Below, one piece after another: positions 36,346-47,476 of a stretch of 64,000 nt of DNA (position 1 is the first letter of the stretch; the number at the start of each line of letters is the position of its first letter). The stretch lies in contig NC_083568.1 in assembly GCF_019925205.1 (NCBI RefSeq), forward strand, positions 30,688,393 to 30,752,392. Direction: 5' to 3'. Source of the DNA: Metopolophium dirhodum. Its lineage: Eukaryota; Arthropoda; Insecta; Hemiptera; Aphididae. Below the pieces are notes generated by a model. It searched no databases. It worked only from the letters and a program-made list of their open reading frames with translations, and was not told the origin of the DNA. The position numbers and the translations under genes are program-made.

Positions 36346-37691
36346 GGTGGATAAGTGGATGTCGCTCTGCTGTACAGTAGGTTACAAGTGGGTCACTGTA
36401 ATGGATGGTGTTAAATTTGAATTCAATGATATAACATCGTGGTATACGAAAAACGATTTTGAGCGAAAACGGTCAGTCAGCCTATGATATTACTAAGTAT
36501 ATTTGATGATATTAGTTTGAGTAAAATAATTTATTAACCTATTTACGTGGAATCTTGTTTTAAATTTTCAATCCTTAGCTATAAAAGTTGAAAATTTTAT
36601 AAATAACTACAAAATAATTAATAAATTATAAATTTGATAAATGTTGTCAAAATTTGAACTTTAAATGCTTATAAAAAAAAATTGTGCTTATGTATTTTTA
36701 ATATTTTTCAATTGCAATTGTAACATTATATCAGAAGCCTTGCATTAAATTTTCACGCTTTTTTACACAATAAATAAATATTAATTGATATTTATAGAAA
36801 AAAAAACTAAACAAATTGAAAACTGACTATGTCCGTAAACAGTTCAAAAAGAGTCAAATTACTTTAAAAATGTTATGGTGTATAGAAAATGCTAATATAA
36901 ACATTTAGTGAAATTTTCAAGTATCTACAGTCATTCGTTTTTTAATTACAATAAAATAAGAAAATTGTTACATGAGAAATCGAGTAAATATCAAATGTTG
37001 TAAAAATATAAATTTCAGACGCTCATAAAAATTTAATTTAAGTTTCTTCTAGACATTTTTTTTTTGATAAAGGTAGACAAACATATGAGTAATCTTATAT
37101 TACATTTTCAAATCTTAGATTCAAAAAGAAAAATTTTTATGAATTCTCAACTCAAAATAATTTGCTAATTTTCGTGATTTTTCCGTATTTTGTCAAAATT
37201 TGAACTTTAAATGCTTATAAATAAAAACTGTGACTACGGATTTTTAATTTATTTCATCTGCCTTTGAAATAATAACCTAGGAGCCTGCCATTAAATTTTC
37301 AAGCTTTTTTACTCAACAGATAAAATTTTATTGATATTTATAGAAAAAAAAACTAAAAAAAATGGAAATTGACAATGTCCGTAAACAGCTCAAAATAAGT
37401 CAAGAGATTTGGAAAATGTTATGGTGTATATGAAATGCAATTATAAACATTCAATCAAAATTTCATGTCCCTACGGTCATTTGTTTTGGAGTTACACCGA
37501 AAACTAAAATCGATTTTCTTGAAAACAGATTTTGCGTAAAAATTCCCGTTTTTCCTTAATTTTTCTTTTGTTTTTCACGATGCTTTTGAAAACTACTGGG
37601 AATTTTTACTTTTGACCCCCCAAAGTACCAACTAGATTCATTTTCCTATCAGAAAAGTTACTGTTGAAGAAAATCCAAGCACTTTTACTGT
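36346..37691 (+). repeat. Long non-coding repeat family copy, split by BEL insertion
   Basis: It starts like 34171. It contains an internal direct repeat (about 36640-36960 and 37190-37500) sharing TGAACTTTAAATGCTTATAA and ATGTCCGTAAACAG. It is interrupted at ACTGT (37687-37691) by the BEL element and resumes at 44471 to about 44572, ending CGCTTCGCTCAGAATCTAAA. A third partial copy lies at 53748-53920. No ORF. Confidence 0.8.
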
Positions 37692-38242
37692 TGTTTGGTA
37701 GTTACGTAAGCGACACCAACACTGTGATAAGCAGATGCCGCCTACCCGCTACTCTCGGTAACCGGATCAGCAGTTTCGTGCCCGCACCTAGCCGTCGTCA
37801 GTTGTGTGCGTTACCGTGAACCGTCTTACCGTTGTTTTTACGTTCTTTTTTACCTACGGCACGGACAAAGTGAAGGAATTAGTTTTGACCACCGGCACCT
37901 CCCCGTCACTTCATCTACCAGGCACCTCACCATCAATTCACCGTCACCCACACCTCACCGTCAATTCACCAGCACCCAGGCACTTCATCGTCAATTAGCA
38001 CCGGCATCAACGTCGTACCCGTTACGGTTTTTTTTTGAATTATATTCTATTATATTATTATTGTAACTTTGAATTATTGTAAAATTAGTTTTAAGAGCCC
38101 TACGCCGGCCGGCACATTTGTGTCCTTATATATTCGTTATTCTTTTTAAAAAATAGTAGTCCGCCGCTCGCGGCAAATCAAAATACAGTTGTCACCGTTT
38201 TTAATCAAACCATACAGTCCACTAATCCAAGCTGAAAGAACA
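37692..38242 (+). repeat. BEL/Pao 5' LTR
   Basis: It begins TGTTTGGTAG and ends AAAGAACA (TG...CA). It is followed at 38244 by TGGTCCATCGAGCC, a probable tRNA primer-binding site. A tandem CACC-type minisatellite-like stretch lies near 37890-37990. Confidence 0.95.
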
Positions 38243-38702
38243 TTGGTCCATCGAGCCTAGGATATATATAATATATTATTCTAAGTGAAAATATTACTAG
38301 CGGTCTTTTACCGAAAAATCACCAATAATTAAATATTAATATAATTACAGAGATGTATGTGTACTATATAAATATAATAAAAGGTCGGTTATTTGCATTA
38401 TTATAATTAACGAAGCGTTGCATAGTATAGAATTTGGACTTTGACCGGTAGGCGTACGACGCTGCCGCGACGACCGTTATAGCGTAGTAGATAAGAGGTG
38501 TCGTCTTCGCAAGAACTCGGTCAAGGTTAAAAAAGTAGCTTATTTCTGGAAAGTTATATACCGTATATACAGGGTGACGCAATTCTCAAATAACAAAAAA
38601 AAAAAAAAAATATATTTTAACTGCTTTGTTATTTTGGTATATTTTGGTTGTACCTACTGGCTTGAATTGCGCGTACGTTTTTGTGGAGGGGAATATAGCG
38701 TC

Positions 38703-39605
38703 ATGGGTATTTTTGAAGAAGCAAAAATTCGCCTCTCGGACATTCAGAAACGAATCATGCGAGTACGAGACGCTGGAGATTCGCTAAACAAGACACCGGT
38801 CACTAGGTCGGACAAAACCAAGTTTCGAATGATGTATGCCACCGTTCCGCGGATTAAGGAGGAATTCGAGGAACAGCTTTCGATTGTAATAAAACAACTC
38901 GGAAAACCGGAAAAAGACCAAAAGTCCGAAGTAGATATCAGTTCACCTGAGGACATTCGTGATAAGTTTGACGAAGTGTATTTTGAAGTGATGATTGCGG
39001 CAGATGAACATATACCAGTTTTACTTCAACATCCGAATGCCGACGAAACCTTTATCAGTACATCTCAAAACCGAGATAGACGCGATTTGATACCACTGGA
39101 AAAGCTATCAATACCGAGGTTTGGAGGAGATCCGAAACAATATACCAGCTTTAGAAATTTGTTTGACATTGCAGTTCACAACAATACTAACCTGCCACCT
39201 ATTCTTAAGTTCAGCTATTTAAAAAGTTACCTGGAAGGCGAGCCGTCAGCGCTTATATCCAATTTGATGCTAAGCGACGATAACTACACTCTAGCGCTAA
39301 CAGTTTTGGACAAACGCTATGCAAACCGTCGGATAATTGCACAGAGTCACTTGAACCAACTTTGGACGATGCCAAAAGCAATGTTCGGTGATGCTAAATC
39401 TATCCGCCAGATGCTGAACACGAACACGGAGTCAGTTGGAGCGCTCGCAAACCAAAATTACTCCGTGGATCAATGGGACCCAATCTTGCTACATTTATTT
39501 GAATTAAAGTTGGACTCTCAACTTCGTGCTCAATGGGAATTAATAGTAGATACCACGGATGATCCAAGTATGAACAACTTTACCATGTTCTTATCAAAAT
39601 TTTGA
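38703..39605 (+). CDS. BEL/Pao Gag
   Basis: The likely start is the ATG of MGIFEEAKIRLSD at 38703; the frame is open from 38574, but the earlier residues are lysine- and aromatic-rich leader sequence. The product is 300 residues. Its second half holds the conserved retrotransposon Gag region IPRFGGDPKQYTSFRNLFD and the following YLEGEPSALI and ANRRIIAQSHLNQLW, which assembles the particle. An in-frame TGA at 39603 ends it. The same frame continues into the zinc knuckles and Pol, so this stop either truncates the polyprotein or is a recent mutation. I cannot tell whether readthrough occurs. Confidence 0.9.
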   Translation: MGIFEEAKIRLSDIQKRIMRVRDAGDSLNKTPVTRSDKTKFRMMYATVPRIKEEFEEQLSIVIKQLGKPEKDQKSEVDISSPEDIRDKFDEVYFEVMIAADEHIPVLLQHPNADETFISTSQNRDRRDLIPLEKLSIPRFGGDPKQYTSFRNLFDIAVHNNTNLPPILKFSYLKSYLEGEPSALISNLMLSDDNYTLALTVLDKRYANRRIIAQSHLNQLWTMPKAMFGDAKSIRQMLNTNTESVGALANQNYSVDQWDPILLHLFELKLDSQLRAQWELIVDTTDDPSMNNFTMFLSKF

Positions 39606-39680
39606 AATGCTGCAATCGCTGGCCAATCTGGCAAAGAACAGGAAAAACCAAATAAAAAACCATATGGCAAAACTGTCACG

Positions 39681-41726
39681 TTGCATGCCGGAAAGCCAGA
39701 CCCACGTGAGAATAGACGGCAATTCACCTGTCAGGTCTGCAATACAACACCTGGTCACCTGTTGATTGCTTGCACGGTATTCAAAGAAAAAACACCAAAG
39801 GATCGGTACCAAATAATTAAAGACCTTAGGCGTTGTTTCTTGTGTTTTAGCGAGCACCCAGTGAGTCAGTGTAAACACATCCGAGTATGTTTGAAATGCA
39901 AGGGGCGGCATCATTCCCTATTGCATTTTGAAAATACCCCAGACGTTCAACCAACGGCCATAGTGAATACCCCCGAACCCCAACCCACTACCACCGTCAA
40001 TAGTATGTTTTCCTCCGACAAGAGGGTCAACTCCTGTGTACTTATGTCTACGATGGCTGTATTAGTACAGGATAGTAGTGGACAATATCAAGAGGCGCGA
40101 GCGCTTTTAGACAGCGGCAGTCAAAGCAGTTTCCTCACGGAACAATGTCGTAACAGGTTAGGGGTGACACGGGATAAATGCAGTGTAGCTGTGCAAGCTA
40201 TGGCCGGCCTACAAGTACCGCCGATAAAAGCACGTACTCAAATTATCATCAAACCCGTAAGGCGTGATACGCCTCTCTTCACAGTTGAGACTTTCATACT
40301 ACCTCGCATCACCGGACTCATTCCGTCTGAACGCGTCGTGAAGACTGAGTGGGCGCATGTGCAGGGTCTGGACCTAGCCGATCCCCGATATGACGAACCA
40401 CTACCTATAGACATTCTCCTTGGAGCGGATGTTTTTCCTTATATCATAAGTGGAGACCGACGAGAAGGTACCGTCAATCAACCTGTGGCGCTAAAAACAG
40501 TGTTTGGATGGGTGCTCATGGGACGGTCAGCCCCAAATCCGTCAAATAGTACGACTTCACTTTTCACGTCTATAGACCCCATCGACCAAATACTGCGCAA
40601 GTTTTGGGAAATTGAAGAGCTCCCTACGGTGGAAAAGACCTGTCCGGCAGAACAAAAATGCGAAGAGATCTATCGTACCACTACTACTCGACAGAAGGAT
40701 GGTCGATATATAGTACATCTGCCATTCATCCATGACCCACCTCCTATTGGGGAATCATACCATCTAGCACACACACGGCTCATACATCTGGAATCTAGGC
40801 TTTCAAAATCCACGGATCATAGACAGGATTATAACGGGGCCATGCAAGATTATTTAGACTCCGGACATATGAGTTATGTAGACAACACTGAGGGCATTGA
40901 TAACACATCTTTTTACATACCACACCACGGTGTAGTGAAACCAGGAAGTACAACTACCAAGCTCCGTGTTGTTTACGATGCGTCGGCCCTTTCCTCAAAT
41001 GGAAAATCGCTAAATGATAACTTGTTTATGGGGCCCAAACTTCAACAGGATCTACCAGGAATCATCTTACGTTTTCGTTTGCACGCAGTAGTGTTCACCA
41101 CCGATATCAAGCAGATGTTCCGGCAGATTGTTGTCACTCCAAAACATAGACCATACCAACGCCTTCTTTTCCGATTCCAGCCCTCTGACCTTGTTCAGAC
41201 GTACGAAATATCCACTGTTACATTTGGCCAACGATCATCTCCATTCCTTGCAATTAGAACAATACATCAATTAGCTGAGGATGAAGCCAAAGCATACCCT
41301 AATGTGCAAAAGGTCATATATCAAGACCTCTATGTGGACGATGTCGTTACCGGAGCCGACTCGGAAGAAGAGGCTCTTAAACTCCAACAAGAGGTTATAA
41401 AAGTATTTGAGCGTGGGAAGTTTGAGCTCCGAAAGTGGTCCAGCAATGCACCTGCATTATTAGAGGCCGTTCCGATTGAACATCGTAAAACCGATAATTT
41501 TACCTTCGATGAACCGCAGTCAGATTACACCAAGGTTCTCGGTCTAAAATGGGAACCTAACCTGGATATGTTGTCCTACCAATACCGACCGAATCCCGTG
41601 CGTTTTACCAAACGAGCTATTCTTTCGGAGATAGCCCGAATCTATGACCCCATCGGCCTCCTCACTCCAGTCATTACCAATCTCAAACGACTGATGAAGT
41701 ATTTGTGGTCGATTGGGGTGGGGTGA
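39681..41726 (+). CDS. BEL/Pao zinc knuckles, protease and reverse transcriptase
   Basis: This is in the same frame as Gag; translation of the open stretch really resumes just after 39605. It shows cysteine-histidine knuckles (CQVC...H...C near residue 17, CFLC...C near 52, and CLKCKGRHHSLLH near 70), then an aspartic protease with LLDSGSQSSF at about residues 142-151. Reverse transcriptase follows, with the TTDIKQMFRQI block and the catalytic YVDD at 551-554. It ends at TGA 41724-41726, at a site where relatives usually have tryptophan, within the connection region. The enzyme copies element RNA into DNA in the particle. Confidence 0.92.
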   Translation: MHAGKPDPRENRRQFTCQVCNTTPGHLLIACTVFKEKTPKDRYQIIKDLRRCFLCFSEHPVSQCKHIRVCLKCKGRHHSLLHFENTPDVQPTAIVNTPEPQPTTTVNSMFSSDKRVNSCVLMSTMAVLVQDSSGQYQEARALLDSGSQSSFLTEQCRNRLGVTRDKCSVAVQAMAGLQVPPIKARTQIIIKPVRRDTPLFTVETFILPRITGLIPSERVVKTEWAHVQGLDLADPRYDEPLPIDILLGADVFPYIISGDRREGTVNQPVALKTVFGWVLMGRSAPNPSNSTTSLFTSIDPIDQILRKFWEIEELPTVEKTCPAEQKCEEIYRTTTTRQKDGRYIVHLPFIHDPPPIGESYHLAHTRLIHLESRLSKSTDHRQDYNGAMQDYLDSGHMSYVDNTEGIDNTSFYIPHHGVVKPGSTTTKLRVVYDASALSSNGKSLNDNLFMGPKLQQDLPGIILRFRLHAVVFTTDIKQMFRQIVVTPKHRPYQRLLFRFQPSDLVQTYEISTVTFGQRSSPFLAIRTIHQLAEDEAKAYPNVQKVIYQDLYVDDVVTGADSEEEALKLQQEVIKVFERGKFELRKWSSNAPALLEAVPIEHRKTDNFTFDEPQSDYTKVLGLKWEPNLDMLSYQYRPNPVRFTKRAILSEIARIYDPIGLLTPVITNLKRLMKYLWSIGVG

Positions 41727-41780
41727 GATGAGAGAATACCTGACGACGCCATCGATGCTTGGACACGTTACCACGAAGAA

Positions 41781-43892
41781 TTGCCACTAATTGGATCTAT
41801 TCGAATACGGCGTCGAGCAACTACACCTGGAGCTACGTATGAAATCAATGGATTTTGCGATAGCTCAGAAAACGCTTACGCCGCCGCGGTATATCTTTTA
41901 GCGCGAGAACCAAATGGCATCAGTCACTGCCAAATGTTAATGGGAAAGTCTAAGGTGGCTCCGGAAAAAAGGCTTTCAATTCCACGACTTGAGTTATGTG
42001 GGGCGTTATTACTTGCTCGTTGTCTGGAACATATCGGTACCAATCTAAATGCCATTCCGATTGAAGCCACGACGGCATGGTCCGATTCTACCGTAGTCTT
42101 GGCTTGGATTCAGACACCTAGAGCAAAACTCAAGACGTTTGTGGCAAATCGAGTTGCCAAAATTCAGCACATGACGTCCCCGAAGATTTGGAGACACGTA
42201 CCTACAGCACACAACCCTGCAGACTGTGCGTCCCGAGGTGTAACCCCAAAAGAGCTAGTGGACCATCAGATTTGGTGGGGCGGCTCAGTATTTCTCACCC
42301 AACCAACAAATACCTGGCCTCCGGTGACACCTATCACGTGTCTGGATAAGATGGAACATCAAGTCGAGGAGAAACAACTTGCTCTTTTAATCACTAAGCC
42401 CGTAGAGGAATGTCAACTATTGTATGCATCAGCAGAACTTCCGAAAGTTCTACGTCTCACCGCCTATTGGTTACGAATTCGAAGAAATCTGTCACACCGA
42501 CCCATCTCTTTTGATCATTCCAAACCACCAGGAGCAAAAGAAAAGGAGGAAGCATTGCACGCCCTCATCCGATGGGTCCAAAAGGTACATTTTGCAGAGG
42601 ATTTGAAACGTCTCACATCAGGAGAGCCCTGTACCCATAAACTGCTATTACTTGGAACTTATTTAGATTCGGAAGAGGGTCTTCTCAGGGTGGGCGGTCG
42701 CCTCCGGTCCTCCGACCTTCCATATGAGACAAAGCATCCCATCCTGTTACCAAAACAATCTCCATTAACTGTCCTACTCATTGATTTCATCTACCTGCAT
42801 TGTCATCCTGGGGCGCAAACCACCCAAAATATTTTGCAACAAAAGTTTTGGATTATAGCGGCCCGAGGTGCCATTCGTAAACATCTCCGCCAGTGCGTAC
42901 CATGTTTTCGCACCAGACCAACACCGATGCAACCGAGAATGGGAAATTTACCCCGACCACGACTATTCGGAACTAAGGTTTTTACACACGTAGGAGTGGA
43001 TTTCGCCGGACCGTTTTTGGTAAAAGCTGCCCTACTCCGACGTGTACAGACAACCAAGGGTTACTTATGTATTTTCGTTTGCATGGCCACTCGCGCAGTA
43101 CACTTAGAGTTAGTAAGTGATTTATCTACCACACTCTTCCTGGCCGCTCTTAACCGCTTCGTCAGTCGCCGTGGTAGATGCACCGATCTGTACAGTGATT
43201 GCGGAACTAACTTTGTAGGAGCGAAAAACTACATGGAAGACGTCAAGCGGCTCCTAAGCTCCTCCGAAATAACCGCGGGTATAAGTAATGTGCACATCCA
43301 ATGGCACCTGAATCCCCCAGCTGCACCGCATATGGGAGGGCTGTGGGAAGCGGCCGTTAAATCCGCCAAGACCCTGTTACACCGTACAATTCAGGAACAG
43401 GTATTGACCTATGAAGAACTGAACACCGTTTTCCACCGCATAGAAGCAATTCTCAATTCACGTCCATTAGGAGCTATGTCGTCAGATCCAAACGATCTTC
43501 AAACACTCACTGCTGGACATTTTCTCACGATGGAACCCCTTGTAACTGTCCCAGTCCCAGACCCACTACACCCGGGACCTAAACTTACGTTACAACAACG
43601 ATGGACACTTGTGCAACACATCCAAAAACATTTCTGGGACCGATGGTCAAAAGAATATCTGCACACAATTTCAAGTCGCTCAAAATGGGGCAAACACCAA
43701 CGCAATCTTGAACCTGGGGACCTAGTAATTATTAAAGAGCCGACACCCCCTCTTACCTGGAAGACTGCACGGGTGATAGAAGTACACCCAGGGGAGGATA
43801 ATGTTGTACGCGTTGCTACAGTTCGAACTGCAAATCGAACGGTGATCAAACGTCCGGTGGTAAAATTGTGTCGCTTACCACTCGTATTGTGA
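41781..43892 (+). CDS. BEL/Pao RNase H and integrase
   Basis: It continues in the same frame after the TGA at 41724. RNase H motifs are FCDSSENAYAAAVY, then ELCGALLLARCL and WSDSTVVLAW. Integrase follows, with a zinc-binding H..H..C..C region ending RQCVPCFR. The catalytic triad is D407 (VGVDFAGPF), D473 (YSDCGTNFVGA) and E523 (GGLWEAAVKSAK). A C-terminal domain with GDLVIIKE and PGEDNVVRVA closes the ORF. Apart from the preceding stop this part looks intact. Confidence 0.92.
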   Translation: MPLIGSIRIRRRATTPGATYEINGFCDSSENAYAAAVYLLAREPNGISHCQMLMGKSKVAPEKRLSIPRLELCGALLLARCLEHIGTNLNAIPIEATTAWSDSTVVLAWIQTPRAKLKTFVANRVAKIQHMTSPKIWRHVPTAHNPADCASRGVTPKELVDHQIWWGGSVFLTQPTNTWPPVTPITCLDKMEHQVEEKQLALLITKPVEECQLLYASAELPKVLRLTAYWLRIRRNLSHRPISFDHSKPPGAKEKEEALHALIRWVQKVHFAEDLKRLTSGEPCTHKLLLLGTYLDSEEGLLRVGGRLRSSDLPYETKHPILLPKQSPLTVLLIDFIYLHCHPGAQTTQNILQQKFWIIAARGAIRKHLRQCVPCFRTRPTPMQPRMGNLPRPRLFGTKVFTHVGVDFAGPFLVKAALLRRVQTTKGYLCIFVCMATRAVHLELVSDLSTTLFLAALNRFVSRRGRCTDLYSDCGTNFVGAKNYMEDVKRLLSSSEITAGISNVHIQWHLNPPAAPHMGGLWEAAVKSAKTLLHRTIQEQVLTYEELNTVFHRIEAILNSRPLGAMSSDPNDLQTLTAGHFLTMEPLVTVPVPDPLHPGPKLTLQQRWTLVQHIQKHFWDRWSKEYLHTISSRSKWGKHQRNLEPGDLVIIKEPTPPLTWKTARVIEVHPGEDNVVRVATVRTANRTVIKRPVVKLCRLPLVL

Positions 43893-43904
43893 AGCCGAGT
43901 ACCT

Positions 43905-43919
43905 TAAAGGTGGGCGGTA
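43905..43919 (+). other. Polypurine tract of BEL element
   Basis: A purine-rich AAAGGTGGGCGGTA abuts the 3' LTR and is the expected plus-strand primer. Confidence 0.7.
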
Positions 43920-44470
43920 TGTTTGGTAGTTACGTAAGCGACACCAACACTGTGATAAGCAGATGCCGCCTACCCGCTACTCTCGGTAACCGGATCAGCA
44001 GTTTCGTGCCCGCACCTAGCCGTCGTCAGTTGTGTGCGTTACCGTGAACCGTCTTACCGTTGTTTTTACGTTCTTTTTTACCTACGGCACGGACAAAGTG
44101 AAGGAATTAGTTTTGACCACCGGCACCTCCCCGTCACTTCATCTACCAGGCACCTCACCATCAATTCACCGTCACCCACACCTCACCGTCAATTCACCAG
44201 CACCCAGGCACTTCATCGTCAATTAGCACCGGCATCAACGTCGTACCCGTTACGGTTTTTTTTTGAATTATATTCTATTATATTATTATTGTAACTTTGA
44301 ATTATTGTAAAATTAGTTTTAAGAGCCCTACGCCGGCCGGCACATTTGTGTCCTTATATATTCGTTATTCTTTTTAAAAAATAGTAGTCCGCCGCTCGCG
44401 GCAAATCAAAATACAGTTGTCGCCGTTTTTAATCAAACCATACAGTCCACTAATCCAAGCTGAAAGAACA
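43920..44470 (+). repeat. BEL/Pao 3' LTR
   Basis: The same length as the 5' LTR (551 bp). The only difference I found is an A/G change in CAGTTGTC(A/G)CCG near the end. Confidence 0.95.
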
Positions 44471-44572
44471 ACTGTCCTAAAAGGCGATGACAGACACAAA
44501 AATTTAAAAAAAAATTTAAAAAAAAAAAACACATCTTTGTAAAATCGCTTCGCTCAGAATCTAAAAATGTAT

Positions 44573-45291
44573 ATAGTGAGATGTCAAAAAAAAAAAAAAT
44601 GTATCATAATAAATATTATTTTTTTATTTTTAAAAAAAACACCATATGTAAAACAAATTTAACACGAAATTGGTATAAAAACAAAGGCATACACGACGTC
44701 AACCAACACTTCACCAAGACTACTAAATATTAACACAATCAACCACAAGAAAAGGATTCACACAACACAATACAACGAAGAAAAAGAATGGAATAGTAAA
44801 CTCAGCAAACAGATAAAAGATCATATAAAAATTGACAAGTCGGAAAAATAGAATTTTGGACACAACGATTATAGAAGGTTTTGAAATAATATAAATTTGA
44901 TCGAATCCCAAGTCTTTCTCTCACAAAAAATATATGTATGTCATTCCTATTTACCTTTCCACACTCTAAACACCAAAAATATGTACAACTAATAAGGCAA
45001 GTAGCATTTACGTATAAGCCTATATTGTGACCACCCCTCCCTGCCCATAGTTAATTAATTTATAAAATGTTAAATATTAACCTATAACTGTTTTGAAACA
45101 TCTAATATACCTATATTTAAACTTGTTAAACTATATATTATGTTACATGTATACTGTATACTCTGTTAGGAAACAAACGACAAAACTGTGAATATTTTTT
45201 CTCTCCCTTCTCTTAATTTTTGTATTAATTTCATTACATAGTTTTAAATTTAAAATATGAGGACATATTTTTTTTATAACATAAGGGAGTG
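44573..45291. other. Unassigned DNA after the repeat
   Basis: A frame near 44690-44850 reads asparagine- and lysine-rich residues without a recognised motif. No gene supported. Confidence 0.4.
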
Positions 45292-45440
45292 TTGTATGTG
45301 CCAATATTACTTTTTACTTAAATAGTTTAATGTTTCATATTCGTAATAATAGGCCAACAAAGCAAATGAGCTGAGGCAGCACTTTGTAAAATAATATTTA
45401 AGGACGTAAGCACCACGGTAGAGGGACAGTGCGGGTCATG
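45292..45440 (+). repeat. Partial gypsy LTR copy
   Basis: It matches the first half of the LTR at 34558, sharing CATATTCGTAATAATAGG and GCAAATGAGCTGAGGCAGCA, but lacks the 3' half and primer site. Confidence 0.8.
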
Positions 45441-45498
45441 CGGTTTTATTTAAACTATTTTTAACATTATTATTTAAGAAGCAAATCATTAATCACAC

Positions 45499-45790
45499 AC
45501 ACCAAATGTTTGCAAAGTCTCAGTTAATGAAGTCATAGCAAAATATATAAAAGCAAAAGAAAAAACCACTGAATTATCTACCAATTCTATAAAAATCATA
45601 TCTAACAATTTGATAAGTCAAGTCGTGGAAACACTTCCTACATCTATAAGTGGTCATTGGTCAGTTACCTGACATGGATTCAATTTCTAAAACCATTCGA
45701 AAAGTAATGACCATCGAATAAAAACCACCAGCTAATCTAATAAATATTAATGATTTAGTAATTTCTAATGAGTTGTGAGTACACAGTGAC
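45499..45790 (+). pseudogene. FLYWCH/MULE-type transposase relic
   Basis: Consecutive frames read HTPNVCKVSVNEVIAKYIKA, then STNSIKIISNNLISQVVETL and, after stops, SISKTIRKVMT and PANLININDLVI. This follows the helical linker found after FLYWCH fingers in Mutator-like transposases and related insect proteins. The assignment rests on remembered family pattern only. Confidence 0.45.
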
Positions 45791-46398
45791 ATCAAAAGGT
45801 AATAAATTTTTATTTTATGATAATAATTATATTTACTAACATTAGTTAAACAGTATGACAATAAAAATGCCTAGAAGTATTTAATATCAATGTACACAAT
45901 CTAAAATTTTAAATTATTAGATATTTTTTTATAAATTATGAACAAGTTAGTTACAACTTAAAAGTTTTTATTTATTTACTAACTCAAATTGCTTACATTA
46001 TTAGTAGATATTTTTAATAAAATTATAAACAAGTTAATTGCAACTTAAACGATTATATTTATTTATTGATTAACTAAATTATTTCTTACTTCTAAGAGAT
46101 TTTAAATGTATTTCGTACAGGAGAAATATTTTTCCGGATATATATTTTATTGAAGATATTTTGACTTGGAACCATTCATAATATAGTAATTTATATAATT
46201 ATTGGGCTTTAATATTTTAATATTCTTAAATAAATAAATCAATAATAATGTATTAGTTTTGTATTGCTGTTTTTGAATGTTTATTATTTGCATATTAGGT
46301 ATAGGTGGAACGCCAAATGATGTAGTTTTTTGCTATACGGCTAGAATTGGCTAAATGCCGTCTAATATTCAAAACATTAAAATAAAAGAAGACATTAA
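45791..46398. other. A+T-rich interval, no gene seen
   Basis: Two diverged copies of a TTATAAA...AAGTTA...CAACTTAAA segment (near 45930 and 46020) form a short direct repeat. Nothing else recognised. Confidence 0.5.
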
Positions 46399-46754
46399 AT
46401 AGAAGAAGATTTAGAAACAATAACCAAAAAACCAATCACTGATGAAGTGGAAATTACAGAAAGAAATGTTGAATTTCAACAAAATTTGGTAATTAAAGAA
46501 AATTTTCCACAGTTTGAAATAGGAACAACTATAAGTATAACTATACCTGATGTACATAGTGGGTACACAAAATTTAGTAGCATTTGTCACCCATGTTGAA
46601 CACGGATTACACAAAGTGTGCAAGTTAAACTCTAAAAGGAAAATATTTCATTAAAATTAAAAATATTTTTTCTTAAGTAGGTAACTTACAATAAATTACA
46701 CACTCCAAAAAATACCTATTTGCAAATAAAAACTGATAAACATGAACAAGTTAA
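46399..46754 (+). pseudogene. Relic of an integrase-like transposon protein, left part
   Basis: The frame reads EVEITERNVEFQQNLVIKEN and later FEIGTTISITIPDVHSG, resembling the segment after the integrase core in KRBA2-like transposon proteins. It breaks before a TTAA MITE at 46755. A continuation (RQLTLREAAG, then AGPQGNQRC) lies at 47200-47290 beyond the MITE. Confidence 0.35.
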
Positions 46755-47190
46755 GAGGACGTTATACCCGCATGTGTTGTCTCCGTCTTACAAGTGCGTA
46801 ACATAGCAAATTCTACACTTAGCAGAACATGTATAGCTCCGTTAGTATAAAAATTAGAGCGAATTGACCTATTATAAAATCTAAAGGTAAGATTATTATC
46901 TAGACAACCTCATGGGCTTTTTAGTATATTTTAAATTTAAAGTGAGTTATAAGTATTTTAAGATGTATAAAAAATTTACAATTTTAAAATACTCATAACT
47001 CGCGTTAAAATTAAATTATAATAAAAACCCCATGAGGTTGCCTAGATAATAATCTTACCTTTAGATTTTATAAGAGGTCAATTCGCTATTATTTTTATAC
47101 TAACAGAGCTATACGTGTTCTGCTGAGAGTAAAATTTGCTATGTTACGCACTTGTAAGACGGAGACAACAAATGCGAGTATAACGTCCTC
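46755..47190. mobile_element. Palindromic TTAA MITE (436 bp)
   Basis: Perfect TTAA duplication (46751-46754, 47191-47194). Inverted ends start GAGGACGTTATACCCGCATG and pair over most of the length. Same family as 33330-33692. Confidence 0.9.
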
Positions 47191-47194
47191 TTAA

Positions 47195-47300
47195 CAATTA
47201 ACAATAAAATTAGCAGATGATAGACAGTTGACATTGAGGGAAGCAGCTGGTAATAATTCTGTTGCGGGCCCTCAAGGAAACCAGCGCTGCTTCTTTTTAA
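47195..47300 (+). pseudogene. Relic of the integrase-like transposon protein, right part
   Basis: The frame LADDRQLTLREAAG then NSVAGPQGNQRC fits the region upstream of a cysteine-rich tail in the same kind of protein as 46399-46754. Together they suggest that the MITE split one older relic. Confidence 0.35.
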
Positions 47301-47476
47301 AAATACCTACATAAATTGTCAATTAATATTATTTGAGATTCATGTGCATATCTGATCTAAAACTACAATTACCCTTGTATCTGGTTATAAAGTGACTATC
47401 CAGTTTCTAATGACAATTACCTCTGTATTTGGTCAACAACATTAGTAACCGGCAAATAACGTAAATTCCCCTTTAA

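Larger units (their letters stand above)
37692..44470 (+). mobile_element. Complete BEL/Pao LTR retrotransposon
   Basis: The element is 6779 bp with two 551-bp LTRs, which differ at only one base that I noticed. It is flanked by 5-bp duplications ACTGT (37687-37691 and 44471-44475). It encodes Gag, aspartic protease, reverse transcriptase, RNase H and integrase in one reading frame, broken by two TGA codons. It lies in the opposite orientation within the zinc-finger gene intron. The near-identical LTRs indicate a very recent insertion. Confidence 0.95.

Noticed and set aside
37804..38066. ORFs in the BEL LTR
   Set aside because: They recur identically in both LTRs and overlap in two frames; LTR sequence, not genes.
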